Assembly: GCA_004835665.1 (NCBI GenBank)
Contig: RBKR01000020.1
Span: 310,001 to 374,000 of the forward strand
Direction of reading: 5' to 3'
DNA: 64,000 nucleotides
Source of the DNA: Phoma sp. XZ068
Lineage: Eukaryota; Ascomycota; Dothideomycetes; Pleosporales; Didymellaceae
In this document: positions 32,979 through 45,485 of the stretch, one piece after another
Layout: every line of letters starts with the position of its first letter
How positions within the stretch are numbered: the first letter of the stretch is position 1
The notes under the pieces: model-generated
The model's input: the letters and a program-made list of their open reading frames with translations, nothing else
Told to the model about the DNA's origin: nothing
Database searches by the model: none
Translations under genes and position numbers: made by a program

Positions 32979-34697
32979 TCATCGTCGACCTCCTCGATGT
33001 GTGCGAGAGGTTTCAGTAGCACTTCGCACACGAATCGTAGGCTGTCGGAGTTGCGGTGGATGGGCGACCGCAGCGTCGTAGCTGGGCAGAGGTCGCTCAG
33101 CTGCCGGATCTTGTTGCTGGTTCTGCAAGAGAGGGGCTTGCTCGCGTTCTTCCCAGTAGTCGCGCATGTGTCGGCCAGCTTCGAGATTGGGTGATCCCAC
33201 AGGGCTGGTGTACTCGGGTGGAAGCTCTCCAGGCTGTAAAAAGCCAAGTCCACGGGCGGCCTCGTGAGCCACATCGTGTGCGTTGCTGGCCTCTGCGCTG
33301 GTGCCTTCGCCAATGTCTTCATTGGAGTCCACAAGGCTGAAAGCTGCCAGGGAGATGTCAGTGGGGCTGCGCTGAGGACCAGGGCTAGTGGGTTGATTAC
33401 GTCCAAGACGCACTTGCTGGCTACTAGATCGTGCATGTCCGTAACCTGCAGAAATGTAGTTGCCAGCCATGCCTTCCCTGATCCCTTCACGCCCGGAGTC
33501 CAAAAGAATGGATCCTTGTTCGCTACCGTACGGTGGTGGAGGAGCCAAGCTGCCCGTCTGTGGCGCGAGACCCCATTTCTTTACATTGGCTTCAATGAAG
33601 ACAAATCCCATCTGTCCGAAGTTGACATGTACTTGGCAGGGTCCTTGAGCGCCAACTGTTGGGAAGAAGTTCTGAGTCTTGAGACCATGTGCGACATCGT
33701 CAAGCTTCTTGCCATTACGGGTAAAGAAGATCGTTCCTGTGCGAGGCCTATATCCAACTCCAATAACGTCGCCCTGGACGTACGCTGGTCCGTAAGCGGA
33801 AGGTGTGAAGGGTTGGTTGTAACGTCGGTTGCCGTTGGATCCATACGAGATGGAGGACTTGTGGTAACCTGCACATTGGTTAGTATGTAAGGTGAGGTCG
33901 TTGAACAAGAGCATACACACCAGGTAACCTGAAAAGGGGGTAGGGCTTGGTTGTGACGCCAATTGCAATACTTGTGTTCTCCGGCTTGTCGTAGATCTTG
34001 GCCTCCCAGTAGTAGACTTCGTTTTGCTTCGGAATCGGTAGGTTGCTCTGGACGCTGCACTCGGAGTCAAAGAACTCGATCTCGGTTCGGCCTTCAACAA
34101 AGCAGTTGGCAATCTCGAGTTCTGGTTCGAACTCCCATGCTGACACACCCTTCTCCTGGATCGCGAGGAACTGTGACAGAGAGATGTCGGTTTGCACAGA
34201 CTCGGGCGGGTTGACTTGCACGAAAGCTGGGAAATGTCAGTGAGTGCTTCTTTGGGGAACGACCGATGGAGATGTCTCTTACCCTTCGCTCGCAGGTACT
34301 CGGCTCTTTGCAGGTCGTCCATCTCTTCCAGCGCCTCAGCCTCCTCCTTGGCGAACTGCTGTTCGTCATCGTACTCTCCGGGCCGTGTTATCCGGTCGAG
34401 GAACACGCGGCCCTGTTGTGTGTAGCGGAAGTAGTAGACGATGGCAAAGACGAGAAAGCAGAAGCCAGCAGCGCCGAGTACCGAGAAGACGCCAATCATG
34501 ATACCCTTTGCAGTCGAGCCCAGGCCATTATTGTCGTAGGGCGCTATCCGTACGGCGTCACTGGGCGATGTGTGCAGGGCGTGTGCGGCGGCAGCGAGCA
34601 CAGTGGGTGCTGCAGATGAAGCATGGTCGACTGGGAGGTACGACCTCGAGAGCGTGGTAGGCGGCAGGACAGCCTGCAGGGGTTCTTGCGGCAACAT
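32979..34697 (-). CDS. ssh4: Ssh4/Ear1-type SPRY-domain membrane adaptor for Rsp5 ubiquitin ligase
   Basis: Endosome/vacuole membrane protein that in yeast recruits the Nedd4-type ligase Rsp5 to cargo for sorting into multivesicular bodies. Exons 34697-34283, 34226-33921 and 33868-32979 give 536 residues. A short luminal N-terminus precedes one membrane segment (about 65-90, MIGVFSVLGAAGFCFLVFAIVYYF) and an acidic coiled stretch (FAKEEAEALEEMDDLQ). The B30.2/SPRY domain follows, with YYWEAKIYDKPENTSIAIGV, GDVIGVGYRPRTGTIFFTRNGKKL and FFPTVGAQGPCQVHVNFGQMGF. The tail carries PPxY motifs (PPPY of APPPPYGSEQ, PPEY of LPPEYTSP) and LPSY, the expected Rsp5 WW-domain ligands. The first intron splits codon A of AFVQVNPPESV in phase with the family alignment. 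Confidence 0.93.
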   Translation of the reverse strand: MLPQEPLQAVLPPTTLSRSYLPVDHASSAAPTVLAAAAHALHTSPSDAVRIAPYDNNGLGSTAKGIMIGVFSVLGAAGFCFLVFAIVYYFRYTQQGRVFLDRITRPGEYDDEQQFAKEEAEALEEMDDLQRAEYLRAKGKRHLHRSFPKEALTDISQLSCKSTRPSLCKPTSLCHSSSRSRRRVCQHGSSNQNSRLPTALLKAEPRSSSLTPSAASRATYRFRSKTKSTTGRPRSTTSRRTQVLQLASQPSPTPFSGYLVCMLLFNDLTLHTNQCAGYHKSSISYGSNGNRRYNQPFTPSAYGPAYVQGDVIGVGYRPRTGTIFFTRNGKKLDDVAHGLKTQNFFPTVGAQGPCQVHVNFGQMGFVFIEANVKKWGLAPQTGSLAPPPPYGSEQGSILLDSGREGIREGMAGNYISAGYGHARSSSQQVRLGRNQPTSPGPQRSPTDISLAAFSLVDSNEDIGEGTSAEASNAHDVAHEAARGLGFLQPGELPPEYTSPVGSPNLEAGRHMRDYWEEREQAPLLQNQQQDPAAERPLPSYDAAVAHPPQLRQPTIRVRSATETSRTHRGGRR

Positions 34698-37600
34698 GAT
34701 AGCGCGCGGGGTGTCTGCAGCCGGTGCTGTTCAACAGCGCGCTCAACAACAGGAGAGTGCGACGAAAAGAGGGCGCTGCCAGCAGGCGCAGCGGCGCTCG
34801 TGGTGCTGGTGAAGGAGGCCGTTCGGTGGCTGCGTCGATCCAGCGGCGGGGATCGAAAGCGGTTGGTGACGCAAGTAGGTCCGCGGGAGTCGCCGGCGAC
34901 GAGATAGCGATGTAGAGCGCGGATTTGGGATGCGCTCGCTGGCGAAAGGAATGCGACGGCGTGGGTGAAGAGGCGACGGGTGATCCGGTGCGGATGTTCC
35001 GGTGAAGGTTGGGTGCAGTCGTGAACCGCCGTGAGACTTGCGAGTGCCTGACACAGCTCTTGGCCTGGTCGTGCCTGCTTTGCCACCTCCGCCAACACGC
35101 GATCGCAGCTTTAGGCGTCAAAGATCCGCAACTCTGCCGAGAATTCCGAGCCGTCGGCGATCAACGAATTGCAGCGGCGCAGAAGGGTGAGAGTGCACAG
35201 GAACTGGTAGGGAAGCCTCAGCACATGTCCGCTGACAAGTGTATCACCGGAAGCGGTCAGTCTCGAACGCGGTAATGCGGTTTCGAACCAGCCACCAACC
35301 ACAAGCCACTGCGACTTAACATTGCAGCTCAACAGCCAGCCCAGACGCTGCGTATTGATGATTTGAGATGCCTTGCTTTGGCCCGCGCAATCCACCTTGC
35401 AGCATGAGATTGGATTCTGTGCCACGTTCAGTTCGCCGTCTACAGACGCGTAGACGCGCGGGAGAGGCTCAGCCTGGGTGCTTTGAGGCACTAGTCGTCT
35501 GCTTCTGGCCACGGAATGTGAAACACCACCTCACAGAGCCGCCGTAGGGCCCTATCTATGAATAGACACTCTGTCAGAGCGCCGTCACAGAGCTGTGCGG
35601 CCAGTATTGCAGACATGCCCGTGCATAGTTGTGCGAGCGGATTTGAAGCCATGCACATTCTGTTCTAATTGACGAGCATGGCAGGCGTTTCAACAGACTT
35701 ACAACCCAAAGGCATCAAATGTAGATTCTGACGGCCTAAAAATTTTGTTGTTGCTAATCTTCTTTACAGCCTCGTGCTACAAGCATCATGGCTGAGACCA
35801 ACATCAGCCTTGCGCAGCAATCGTAGCCTCGGAGATTGCATGTTCAAAGCTGCTGTCAAAGTACACTTCCCAAGCTCGAGTCTTCCCGTCAAGATCTTGT
35901 CAAGACATCGTTTTGAGAGACGAGGATGACACCATGGGCCTTCTTTTGATCAGGGAGACGTGAGAGTATCTGTTCGATGCATGCGTCATGCACGCTGCGT
36001 GTTGTGTATGAAGGTGATTGAGCATATATGTTGACTACAAGGAGCACGCGCAGTGAATATCCATTAGTTCGGTCTCAGTATTGAGCCGAATGCAGGGGAA
36101 CATAGCGACTCGGGAGGCAGTCCTTGGAGGACTGCTTGCTTAGTGTAACGTCCTACGTCGGATGCATGCAGAGCAGCCTGAGAGATCACTGCGGGTGTCA
36201 CGTTTGCTTGACAGGTCTACTGGGCTCTTTCAGTAGGATGGAGTGGCACGATTAGCATAACTAGGCTGTTGTTTGACATTCTGCTCCTATGCCATTCTCT
36301 TGATTCAATCTTCAAAACATTCTGCCAACCAAGTCACGGACGAGCTCAAGTTCTGCGAGATCTCTTTCCGAGTGAAGAGAGCAAAGCAGATGGTGGGAGT
36401 ACCAGTGAGGATCTCTGTGAGTTGTCGGTGCGGACAAGGCAGCGCAATTGTCGTGTGCTACAACGCACTAGTAGCGCTACAAGTCTTCCATCGATGAGGG
36501 GTGGTGATTCCAGGCATTCATTGGCATGCATGGGGCTGTGACACGTTTTGAGGCGTCAGGTTTGATGTCCACTGTGGACGTCTGCTTGCTCTACACTGCA
36601 ACCTCATCACAGTAATTGGCGGTTTGAGCAGCCATCCTCGGCAACCTGTACTCAATGCAACTGAATGTTGCTCTCAGCATAGCTGTACGAGGTTGGAGGT
36701 CCTCTTGAGACTTGGCATAAGAGTCCCTGGTAACGATGGGGTTGGTGAAATAAGTGGATCGAGGACTGCGCTCCCAGTCTGGAGGCACTCAGGGCGATTG
36801 CTTGACGTGTCGCTGGGTTCTCGGTATGTAAAGAGCAAACTCAGCACTGGGTGATTGCAGCTGAGCTGTGCAGTGATCTCAGATTCTCCCTCCCAATGCG
36901 AAGTGTCTACAACACAGCCTGACGATGCCCTCACCTGCCTGCCGCGTCACCTACCTACTTTCGGCGCAATTCCATCCACGGCGAAACAACTCACTAATCA
37001 AGGTACTGAGATATTGGGAAAGCCTCATTGCCGCATTGGCAGAACAATCATGTCTTGATTAGGATGCTGCTGGTCGAGATGAACGTTACTGTGTGACCAG
37101 GCCTTGAACTTCGATGGGACAAGGCTTCGTGGACAGTGGCTGGCAACACAGAGGAAAGAGAATACACTTAGCAAGTAAGTGTGCCAAGGTGCGCTTCGGT
37201 CCGCTTGTTCGTCGCGCACGATGCTGTTCTGTTCCATGCGTACCCCAGCGTGGTCATTCTGTAACTGCTCGATCCACCAAAGAGGAAGGAGCTGCAAAGT
37301 CAGACGACGAAAAGTCGAACCGTAAATTGCGCGGCCAGGATATGCTTGAGCATCTTGACAAAGGAGAGATAAATGTAGCTGGAGTTCAGAGGAGTCGGCA
37401 TGAAGTCAAACAATTGATCCCAGCATGGGTGACGGTGCAGGCGCGCGCAGTGCAACGTGCAATCTGCTACACGTCAGATGTGTCATTGAGCCCTACGGTG
37501 CGTAACACAGCAGTACGGGCACTTCAAGAGGCAGCCGAGGCCTTCAGTGTTTGTCGAGGCTGCAGGCGGTGTGTCGAAGAAACGATGAGTAGCAGCACAT

Positions 37601-38216
37601 GTTTGGAAGCTGGTTCAGCTAAGCCAATCAGGAGGCGGGTGGGTCGGCGCACTTTACATTTGCACACCTGCCCTCGCAGTGCGTACCACAGCTCGGAGAA
37701 GTCGCACACCGTCGCCTCAGATATCGCCTCCTGCGCTCTACACTCACCTGTGCCTCTTGTCGCATCGCAGCCCAAGATCTACCGTTGCGTTCCGCAAACC
37801 GTAATAGCCCCTAGGCCTTGTCTGCTCGCCCCTCCTAAAGCTGCGGCCAGCCGTCTCCCCGCGTTATTCTACGAGCAAACTTGCAACCGCAACGCACGCC
37901 AAACCTTCTAGACACCTCAACTTCTGTAAGACCTCAAAATGATTGTGGCTTTGTAGAACGGACCGACACTAGGAGCTGGTACGTCCGCATGCCCCTCCCC
38001 CCGCCGAATCCACTGTACTGCTTTCCAGATGCGCACGGCAAAAGCTAACGATGCTGCACCAACAGAACCAGCTTGAGGCGCCACCAAGCACGTCGTATCC
38101 CTTATCGCTTGTACGCACGAACTGCGGCCTTCTTTCCCTTGAAGAGGACACCCCGAAACCGCAAAGCGCAGCGAGTTCGACCCCTCCCCGCACTATACAG
38201 CAAATTGCTTTCCACC
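34698..38216. other. 3.5-kb divergent intergenic region
   Basis: Lies between the divergent ssh4 and kap104 genes. The best open frame (37114-37911, plus, 265 codons) has low-complexity Arg/Cys-rich content and overlaps the kap104 promoter, so I do not call it. A perfect 8-bp-stem hairpin is at 36117-36135. The part just left of 38217 is C-rich, as expected for a leader. Confidence 0.45.
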
Positions 38217-41138
38217 ATGTCGTGGCAACCTGAAGAACAGACCCTGCGGCAGCTGGCGCAGTGCCTGAAGGACTCGATCGGCGGTCACGATGCAAACGCA
38301 CGCAAGAATGCCGAAATTGTTCGTCAACCCCAATTGTGCCCTATGTTGAGCCGGTGCGCTGACTTTGGGAACTATACAGATGCTCAGAACTGCCAGGGCT
38401 TCGCCTGACTTCGACAAGTACCTGGCCTACCTCTTCTCAAGCAGCCAGGCTCCGTCAGGCGTCGACATGGACGGTACCTTGTACCTCCAGGCACGCGCTG
38501 CCGCAGCTATCATGCTGAAGAACGATGTCAAGGCTTCGTTGAAAACCATGGATGAAACCACAAAAAGTTACATCAAGAATATCATCATGGTCGGTCTGCA
38601 AGACTCAAACAAACAGATGCGCCTGTACGCCGGCAACGTCATCACCGAGGTTGTGCGACAAGGAGGCATCATGGGCTGGCCTCAAATCCTTTCAGATTTG
38701 ATCAACATCGTTAGCAACGCGAACGGCAACGTCTCCGTTCAGGCGCAAGAAGGTGGCATGAGCGCATTATTGAAGATCTGCGAAGATCACAGGAGAGCGC
38801 TGGACAAGGAGTACCAGGGCCAACGGCCGTTGAGCTTCGTCTTCCCCAAGCTTCTGGAGCTTACCACAAGCCCAATCCCTCGCGTACGCGCCGATGCGAT
38901 AGCCGCGATCAACATTTTCATCCCAGACAAACTGCAAGTTGTACTATCCAACATCGACAACTTGATGCATCAATTGTTCTCCATCGCGAGCGATTCGAGT
39001 GAGGATGTCAGGAAACAAGTCTGTCGAGCCTTTGTCCATGTTGCAGACATTGCCCCAGAGAAGATGCTGCCGCACATGAGCGGGCTGGTTGACTACATGG
39101 TTGCACAACAACGCAGCAAAGACGATGAGGAATTGGCTCTGGATGCTGCCGAGTTCTGGCTCTGTGTTGCGGAAGACGAAAGAATGCGCGATCACCTCGG
39201 TCCTTATCTGGCAAAGATAGTACCTGTGCTTTTGGAGAGCATGGTATACAGCGAGGATGATGTTTTGCGTCTCGAGGGCGAAGAGGAAGATTACAATGTC
39301 GACGATCGAGAGCAGGACATACGGCCAAATTTCGCTTCGAGCAAGGCAGGACGAATGACAACCAACGCCAATGGCGAGACCGTTCTCACCAACGGTGCAG
39401 GTGCTGAGGATGATGACCTCAGCGACGGTGAGATCGAGGATTTCGATGACGACGATTCCTTCGGCGACCCAGAAGATGCTTGGAACTTGCGCAAGTGCTC
39501 AGCCGCGGCACTGGACGTACTTGCAGGAGTGTTCCATGAGGCTGTCTTCGAGGCGACGCTTCCCTACCTCACGAGCAACCTTAACCATGCCGAATGGCCC
39601 AACAGGGAATCGGCGGTTCTTGCTCTCGGTGCCATTGCCGACGGCTGCATGCATGTTGTACAGCCTCACCTTCCTATGCTCACACCATACCTCATTACCC
39701 TTCTGCAAGATCCAAAGCCTGTTGTTCGAAAGATCACATGTTGGACTCTTGGCCGCTACTCTGGCTGGGCAGCGCGCCTCGACCAGGCCGGAAAGCAGCA
39801 ATACTTCGAGCCTATCATGGACGGTATTCTGAAGAAGATGCTCGACAGCAACAAGGGTGTCCAGGAAGCTGCTGCATCAGCTTTTGCACACCTCGAGGAG
39901 AAGGCGAACACCCAACTTGCGGACTACTGTCCTGTCATCGTTCGTCAATTTATTCAGTGCTTCGCCATGTACAAAGACAAGAACATGTACATTCTGTATG
40001 ATTGTGTTCAGACACTTGCTGAACATGTTGGACCGGCGCTTGCACAGGATGAACTTGTCGGTATGCTCATGCCCGCACTCCTGCAACGCTGGAACAAGGT
40101 TTCAGATCACTCGAGAGAGGTCATACCTTTACTCGAGTGTCTTTCTTACGTCGCAACTGCGCTCGATCGCAAGTTTTCACAATACGCAGGTGGAATCTTC
40201 GCGCGCTGCATCGGCATTATCCACCGCAACCTCCAAGAAAGTCAAATGGCTACCGAAAACCCCAGTCTGGAAATGCCCGATAAGGACTTCCTGATTACTG
40301 CTGTGGATCTTCTAAGTGCCATGATCCAAGCTCTGCCTGCACATGATAGCGCTCAGTTGGTTGCTGGAACTCCAAACTTCTTCCAGCTGCTAGCTATCTG
40401 CATGAGCGATTCCAACAACGACGTACGGCAGTCGGCTTATGCTCTCCTCGGTGATTGCGCTATTTGTGTATTTGAGCAACTGCAACCTTGCCTGCCTGCA
40501 ATTCTGGAAATTCTCATTGTTCAGCTTGAAGTCTCTCCAGCACACATTGGCCATGACGAGTCTGGCTACTCGGTCATCAACAACGCTTGCTGGTCTGTAG
40601 GAGAGATTGCTATGCAACAAAAGGAGGGCATGCAGCCATATGCGGAGAGACTGCTTCAAAAAATCGGCACAATACTCTTCGATAGCAAAGTACCAGAGTC
40701 GCTGAACGAGAACGCTGCTATTGCACTCGGTCGGCTCGGCATAGGTTGTGCACAGTACCTTTCAGTGCATCTTGTCCAGATCGCGCCCGCCTTCTTGCGA
40801 GCCATCAGCAAGGTTACATGGAATGACGAGAAGGGTCACGCCCTTACTGGCTTCATGCAGATTGTTCTGGCAAACCCCGGCGCTATGGAACAGTCTCTCC
40901 TTGAATTCTTCAGTTTGATGGCATCTGCTGATCGAAACTTCGTCACTGGTCCATCTCGCCAGCAGTGTCTCGAGACATTCAAACAGGTCAGTGAACTCAA
41001 CTCCACAGCTATTGACATTACTGACACAATATACAGATCATCCAGCAGTACAAGAGCATGATCTCGGACTTTGACAGCTTCCTAAACGGTCTCCCTGGTG
41101 ACCAGCAAGCCACCTTCCGTGAGCTGTACGGTGTCTAG
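38217..41138 (+). CDS. kap104: karyopherin beta-2 / transportin (Kap104)
   Basis: Nuclear import receptor for PY-NLS cargo such as hnRNP-type mRNA-binding proteins; works with Ran-GTP at the nuclear pore. Exons 38217-38318, 38380-40986 and 41037-41138 give 936 residues built of HEAT repeats. Similarity to human transportin 1 is visible throughout: MSWQPEEQTLRQLAQCLKDS at the start, ILKNDVKASLKT-like helices, the acidic H8 loop (DNVDDREQDIRP then DDDLSDGEIEDFDDDD), WNLRKCSAAALDVLAGVF, DKDFLITAVDLLSAM, ENAAIALGRLG and the end ELYGV. The first intron uses an unusual GTTCGT donor. Splicing there aligns residue for residue with the transportin N-terminus, and reading through would shift frame. Confidence 0.95.
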
Positions 41139-44100
41139 GTAGCAAATGCTCCTATCGATCTGGCGAATCTCTCAGCCACCAAGTCGAGGAAGAGCACACC
41201 ATTTCTTTACATGTGAACCGGCGTTGGATTCGTGATGAATTGTTAGAGGAAGAGGAGGATACCAAAAGCAGGGCAACTGGGCGGAGCAGGTACTTTGAGC
41301 CGGAGGAATGAGCAATGAGCATTTACGAGTGGAGTGATACAGGAGGTTCCGGCATATATAGACATTTTCCAGCGACTTCTTGCTACATAGGCGGACTGCT
41401 CAACCACATCCAAAGGGCCATGTCATCATGCTCGTGGGGCTGGCTTACGTGCCGCAGCGTATCATTCACCGGCGTTCTTTCCCCTTGTTGGTTGCAACAC
41501 ACCAGCCATTATCCATAGTCCATAGTATAGCTGTAGGTAGAACTGAATTTTTTTGCAGGCGGACGCATACCGAGCGTACGTTGTTACACATTACTCACTG
41601 TTTCCACATCATTTGTAACCACCATTATTACAGCAGCGTCGCCAATTTAGACGGAAGATTTCTGATTCAGCACCGCTTTTCAGCCACGAGGCGGTAAACG
41701 GGACAAGCAAACGGCGTGGCCGCTTCGGTCTGCGCGGGTCCCGACGACGTGGTTTAGTGGCGGCGACAGAAATTATTCCGCCGTTCCACAGGGACTACCG
41801 CTGTTGCCAGATTACATGGTTGTGCGACCTTGCATCTATAGCATGAAGTCATCTTTGGCGTGGAGATGAGGTCAAGCACCTGGTTGAACATTGGCCGCAC
41901 ATGTCACCATGCTCCAGGGATTGATCATGTTGTCGCGTGCGCTTGTTGACGTTGGAGTTGCTGCCCGGTAGAATTAGCCTGGTAGCGGTCTGTGATCAGC
42001 GAACTGCTTCGCTGATCTGGAGCCCAGCTGCCGCAAGTCTACCAAATCTCGATGAGAGTCGTACGACTTTTGCAGATTGACGTATCTCGTTCTCGGTCGG
42101 ACATTCGAGGGGACTGCGTCTCGACGGTCGCAATTTGATGGTTTGCGTTGCTGTCTCGCAAATCTCGGTGAGGCGGAGAAGCCGCAGTTCTACCGCTGCT
42201 TTTTGGCTTTCAGCAGCCTCGGCTGGACGTGCTCGAAAGGGACCAAGGCGCACTCGAGGCTTCTTTCACGGCGCCGTTGACCGCAAGTCTTCTTACTGGG
42301 GGGATATGAATCGAAGTGATGGAAACTAAAGCGACTTTTTGTTCTCCATCTCTTTGCACCACTTTATTAATCATGGAGCCTCGGTGAGATCTTACCGAAC
42401 ATCGTTGAACGTCGTCGGCGCGCATGCGGCTCATGACTGGCAACACGGGATCATCCATGTCCAACACCACGCGAGCCATGCAGGTAATGATTCTGCGCAT
42501 GCCAGAAGCAGGCTTGCCCAGCGCTGCATCAGAACATGTTTTCTGCTGGTAACGGTGCCAGTGATCCTTTTGTGGTTCGCAAGGATTGAAAGGATCACCC
42601 ATGTTCCAGACCACGCGGAACGACCGGCTCTGTATATATAATTAGCCATGATGTTCACCGTTGAAAGAGCACCACTCATGATCACTCAGCGGCCTCTACA
42701 TCTGGGGTTCTATAAAGAAAGTGCCGGCAATTGGTGCTCCAGCAGCGCTGCGCGGAATGACCGAGCTTGACAAATAGCGCCTCTCAAAATTTTCAATGGT
42801 GATCGCTGAGTGCGCTGTGGGGATTCGGAGCAAAGTTGTAGGGTAACGCATTACTATATTTGACTAGATGGCCGGTGATGTGTTTCACGGTACGAGTGCA
42901 AGGACGGGCTCGGCTGGCACAGGGCACGACGGTATGTCGAGCATGAGGATGGTGAAGATCGGAGGAAGCTCTCCACGCGATAGTTCGCCGCGTGGTCCGT
43001 GGAAGTGTCGTGGGAGGACATGTGTGTTGTGTAGCCTGGCACCATCCTGAAAGGGGCAGTCGGCCGCGCTGGCAGTAGAACAGGGTCGCACTTATTTAGG
43101 GCTGTCCGCCGGTGGATTGGGCAGTATATGAGGACTGAGTATTGGAAATTGCTGGCAATTGGGTGGCTTGCGTGCAGATATGTGAGATAATGTATGCATT
43201 TGCTGTGCTGCTGCTCAGCTTCGTCGCTTTTGCAACGCGGGCTGTCAGCACGACGCAAGATCAATCAGAAGGAATGGAGAGGTTTCTCGCAACCCTAGCC
43301 GCACCCCATACCTGGCATGGGCTACCCTTGACGGACGCCGACGTAGATAACAAGCTTAAAAGAGTTTATCTCCAAGAATAGCGCATGGAATAACCTCACC
43401 TGTCGCTAGCTTACATCTTCTGTCGCCTGCACTTGCTCTCGCGCATCTGTCATGTCATTTTCAGACTATTGCTACGGTACCTCGGTCTTTCTTTGGCATC
43501 ATGGAATATTGGCCGTCAGCGCCTTGTTTCTAAGTACAGCATATCGCACCTCGTGTTTGCTGCTCACAGCTCCACCGTCCGGTACACGAGAACAGCGTCA
43601 TGGTCGCGGGTACTACAGCCTGGCAGCCTTGCAGCGGGAGACGACTCCGACGCGCTGGAGAGCTCTCACAGAATCGTGCCTACGGCGTCGTGTTGCACGG
43701 CACGTTGTGCACATGTGCAGATCCCATGCAGCGGCTCGCCTATAGTTGTAGTTCTGGCTGCCCGGGCAAGACACTGGCTGAAATCCGGTGAATGCAAATG
43801 TGTAGAGAAGTTGCGAGCTGAATGCCCAGTCGAGCGAAAATCCTTCTGGTACTGCCAATTTGGAGGCCTTGTTCTATACACGTCCACGGTTGCAGCTCCA
43901 AACTGAGGGCATCAGCGCAGCGTGACAGATCGACAAGGCGGTGGGCTGGAGTAGCATTGTCACGACGGTCAATGCAGGACACCATCATCATGGCTCGCAC
44001 GCTTGAAAGGGAACATCGCGTGAAGACGGCCGAACGCTGCTGTCTGGTGACTTGTAAAGAAGCGGCCAAGCACGGCGCACAAGCAGCCAAAAATAACCGC

Positions 44101-45485
44101 GAGACCCTGGCAGCTTCGCCAGTCCATGCGCCTTTGGGTGCTAGCACCATCAACTTTGCTGCGCAATCCATCGTCTGATTCGCCCACCCCGGATGAAGCA
44201 GTGAATTGAATGATTACTGCCTGCGACTCTTCCTGGCCTCCATGCGACACCTTTCGCAACCGGCTGTCCAGGAGTGGCGATTCATGAGCGCCCGCTCCGC
44301 CAGCAGCTAGTCCGCTCGGCTTTCGCTGCCACCCATGGCTCGCTCTCGCTGAAGAGGCCGATCGCCTCCACCGCATCGCACGGCCCGTGGTTTTTGGGCG
44401 GTTCCCTCGACTAGGGGCCTCCGCTCTTCGCGCTGGTAACTTGGTGCTCATCGGCAGTGGGTGTGTGCATGCCATAGCAGCTGCACGCCCAACAACGCCA
44501 AACCGTCTGTCTCCATACAGACGACAGGGGGGCATCCAAAGAGGGGCCACCCCCAGTAGTCGGCCGGCGGCGGGCAGAGACGTTCACTGGGCGGCCCGGG
44601 CTTGCCCTGCTGCTCGCTCGCTGTAAGCAGGGTTTCATTCCTGAAGCACCTTGCTGCTCAGGGACAGCAGCATCATATGCTGATGCCAGACCTGGGTATC
44701 GCTGCTCGAACAGGAAGGGCCCCAGGTCCCGGATAGAGCTTAATCGTTACAGGAGTTACACTGGGGGGCTATGCCATACGAGCATGTGCCTCGAGCTCCA
44801 GCCAGCGGTGAATCAGTTCTCCATTGCTGGCTGTAGCTCCCGCACGCTTCACTAGCCTCTCCCGTCACGCCGTCTCTACCGGCTGCCACACAGGTCCTCT
44901 TCCGCCGCTCGTGGCGTCACTGCTATTTGCGTGGCCGCGGTCACCCTCTAACCATGGTTGGTTCCGTTTCGAAGTCCCAGGGCCCTTTGGAACCGAGCTC
45001 TAGCTGCTCTAGCGCTTCTGCTTCCGCCCAACTCCTCTTGTCCCAAGGAGGTTTGGCCCGTCCATCCTGCAGGGGGCACGTTGCATACTCTTGACCTTTT
45101 TCCGCTGTCACTTCGTCCTGTCGCACCTCCGCCGGGGCCTCGCTAGCTTTGCGTCAATACTTCTCAGCCCTAGATTTGTCTAAGCTTCCCATCTGCACTC
45201 TGCGGTATATATCACCAAATAGTTCCGGCCTTCACTCTCCCGAACACCACTCCGTCACTGGTTTACGACCACATTACTCTCGCTTCAACATCTAGCCTAC
45301 CAGTACTTGCTGCCTGCATATACTCAGCCCCCACCAACACCACCCCTCACCACTCCTAGTAACTCGGAGAAACACTGAATACTACGACTCCAACTCCAGA
45401 ACACTCGAACGCGAAATCTTTCGAGGACGCTGCGCGGTCCACTTCTCACATTCGCTCAACCGCTTCAACATCACCAACTCATCCA
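41139..45485. other. 4.3-kb gene-poor region upstream of a Zn2Cys6 gene
   Basis: Short and medium frames on both strands (for example 43969-44550 minus, 43433-43906 plus) lack family motifs and splice partners. The last 500 bp are C/T-rich with a TATATA at 45206 and look like promoter plus leader. Nothing else could be supported. Confidence 0.45.
45204..45212 (+). promoter_or_regulatory. possible TATA box of the Zn2Cys6 gene
   Basis: A GGTATATATC sequence lies about 280 bp before the ATG, followed by a pyrimidine-rich stretch. The distance implies a leader of about 250 nt. There is no direct evidence of use. Confidence 0.35.

Noticed and set aside
37114..37911. 265-codon plus-strand frame upstream of kap104
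   Set aside because: Composition is Arg/Cys/Ser-rich without conserved motifs, and it runs into the kap104 promoter and leader. No splice support was seen.
38217..41138. Kap123/importin beta-4 identity for the karyopherin
   Set aside because: Length of 936 residues, the acidic H8 loop and blocks such as WNLRKCSAAALDVLA and the C-terminal LYGV match transportin/Kap104 instead.
43969..44550. 193-codon minus-strand frame
   Set aside because: Arg/Ala/Ser-rich without motif, in a GC-rich regulatory region. No splice partner was found.
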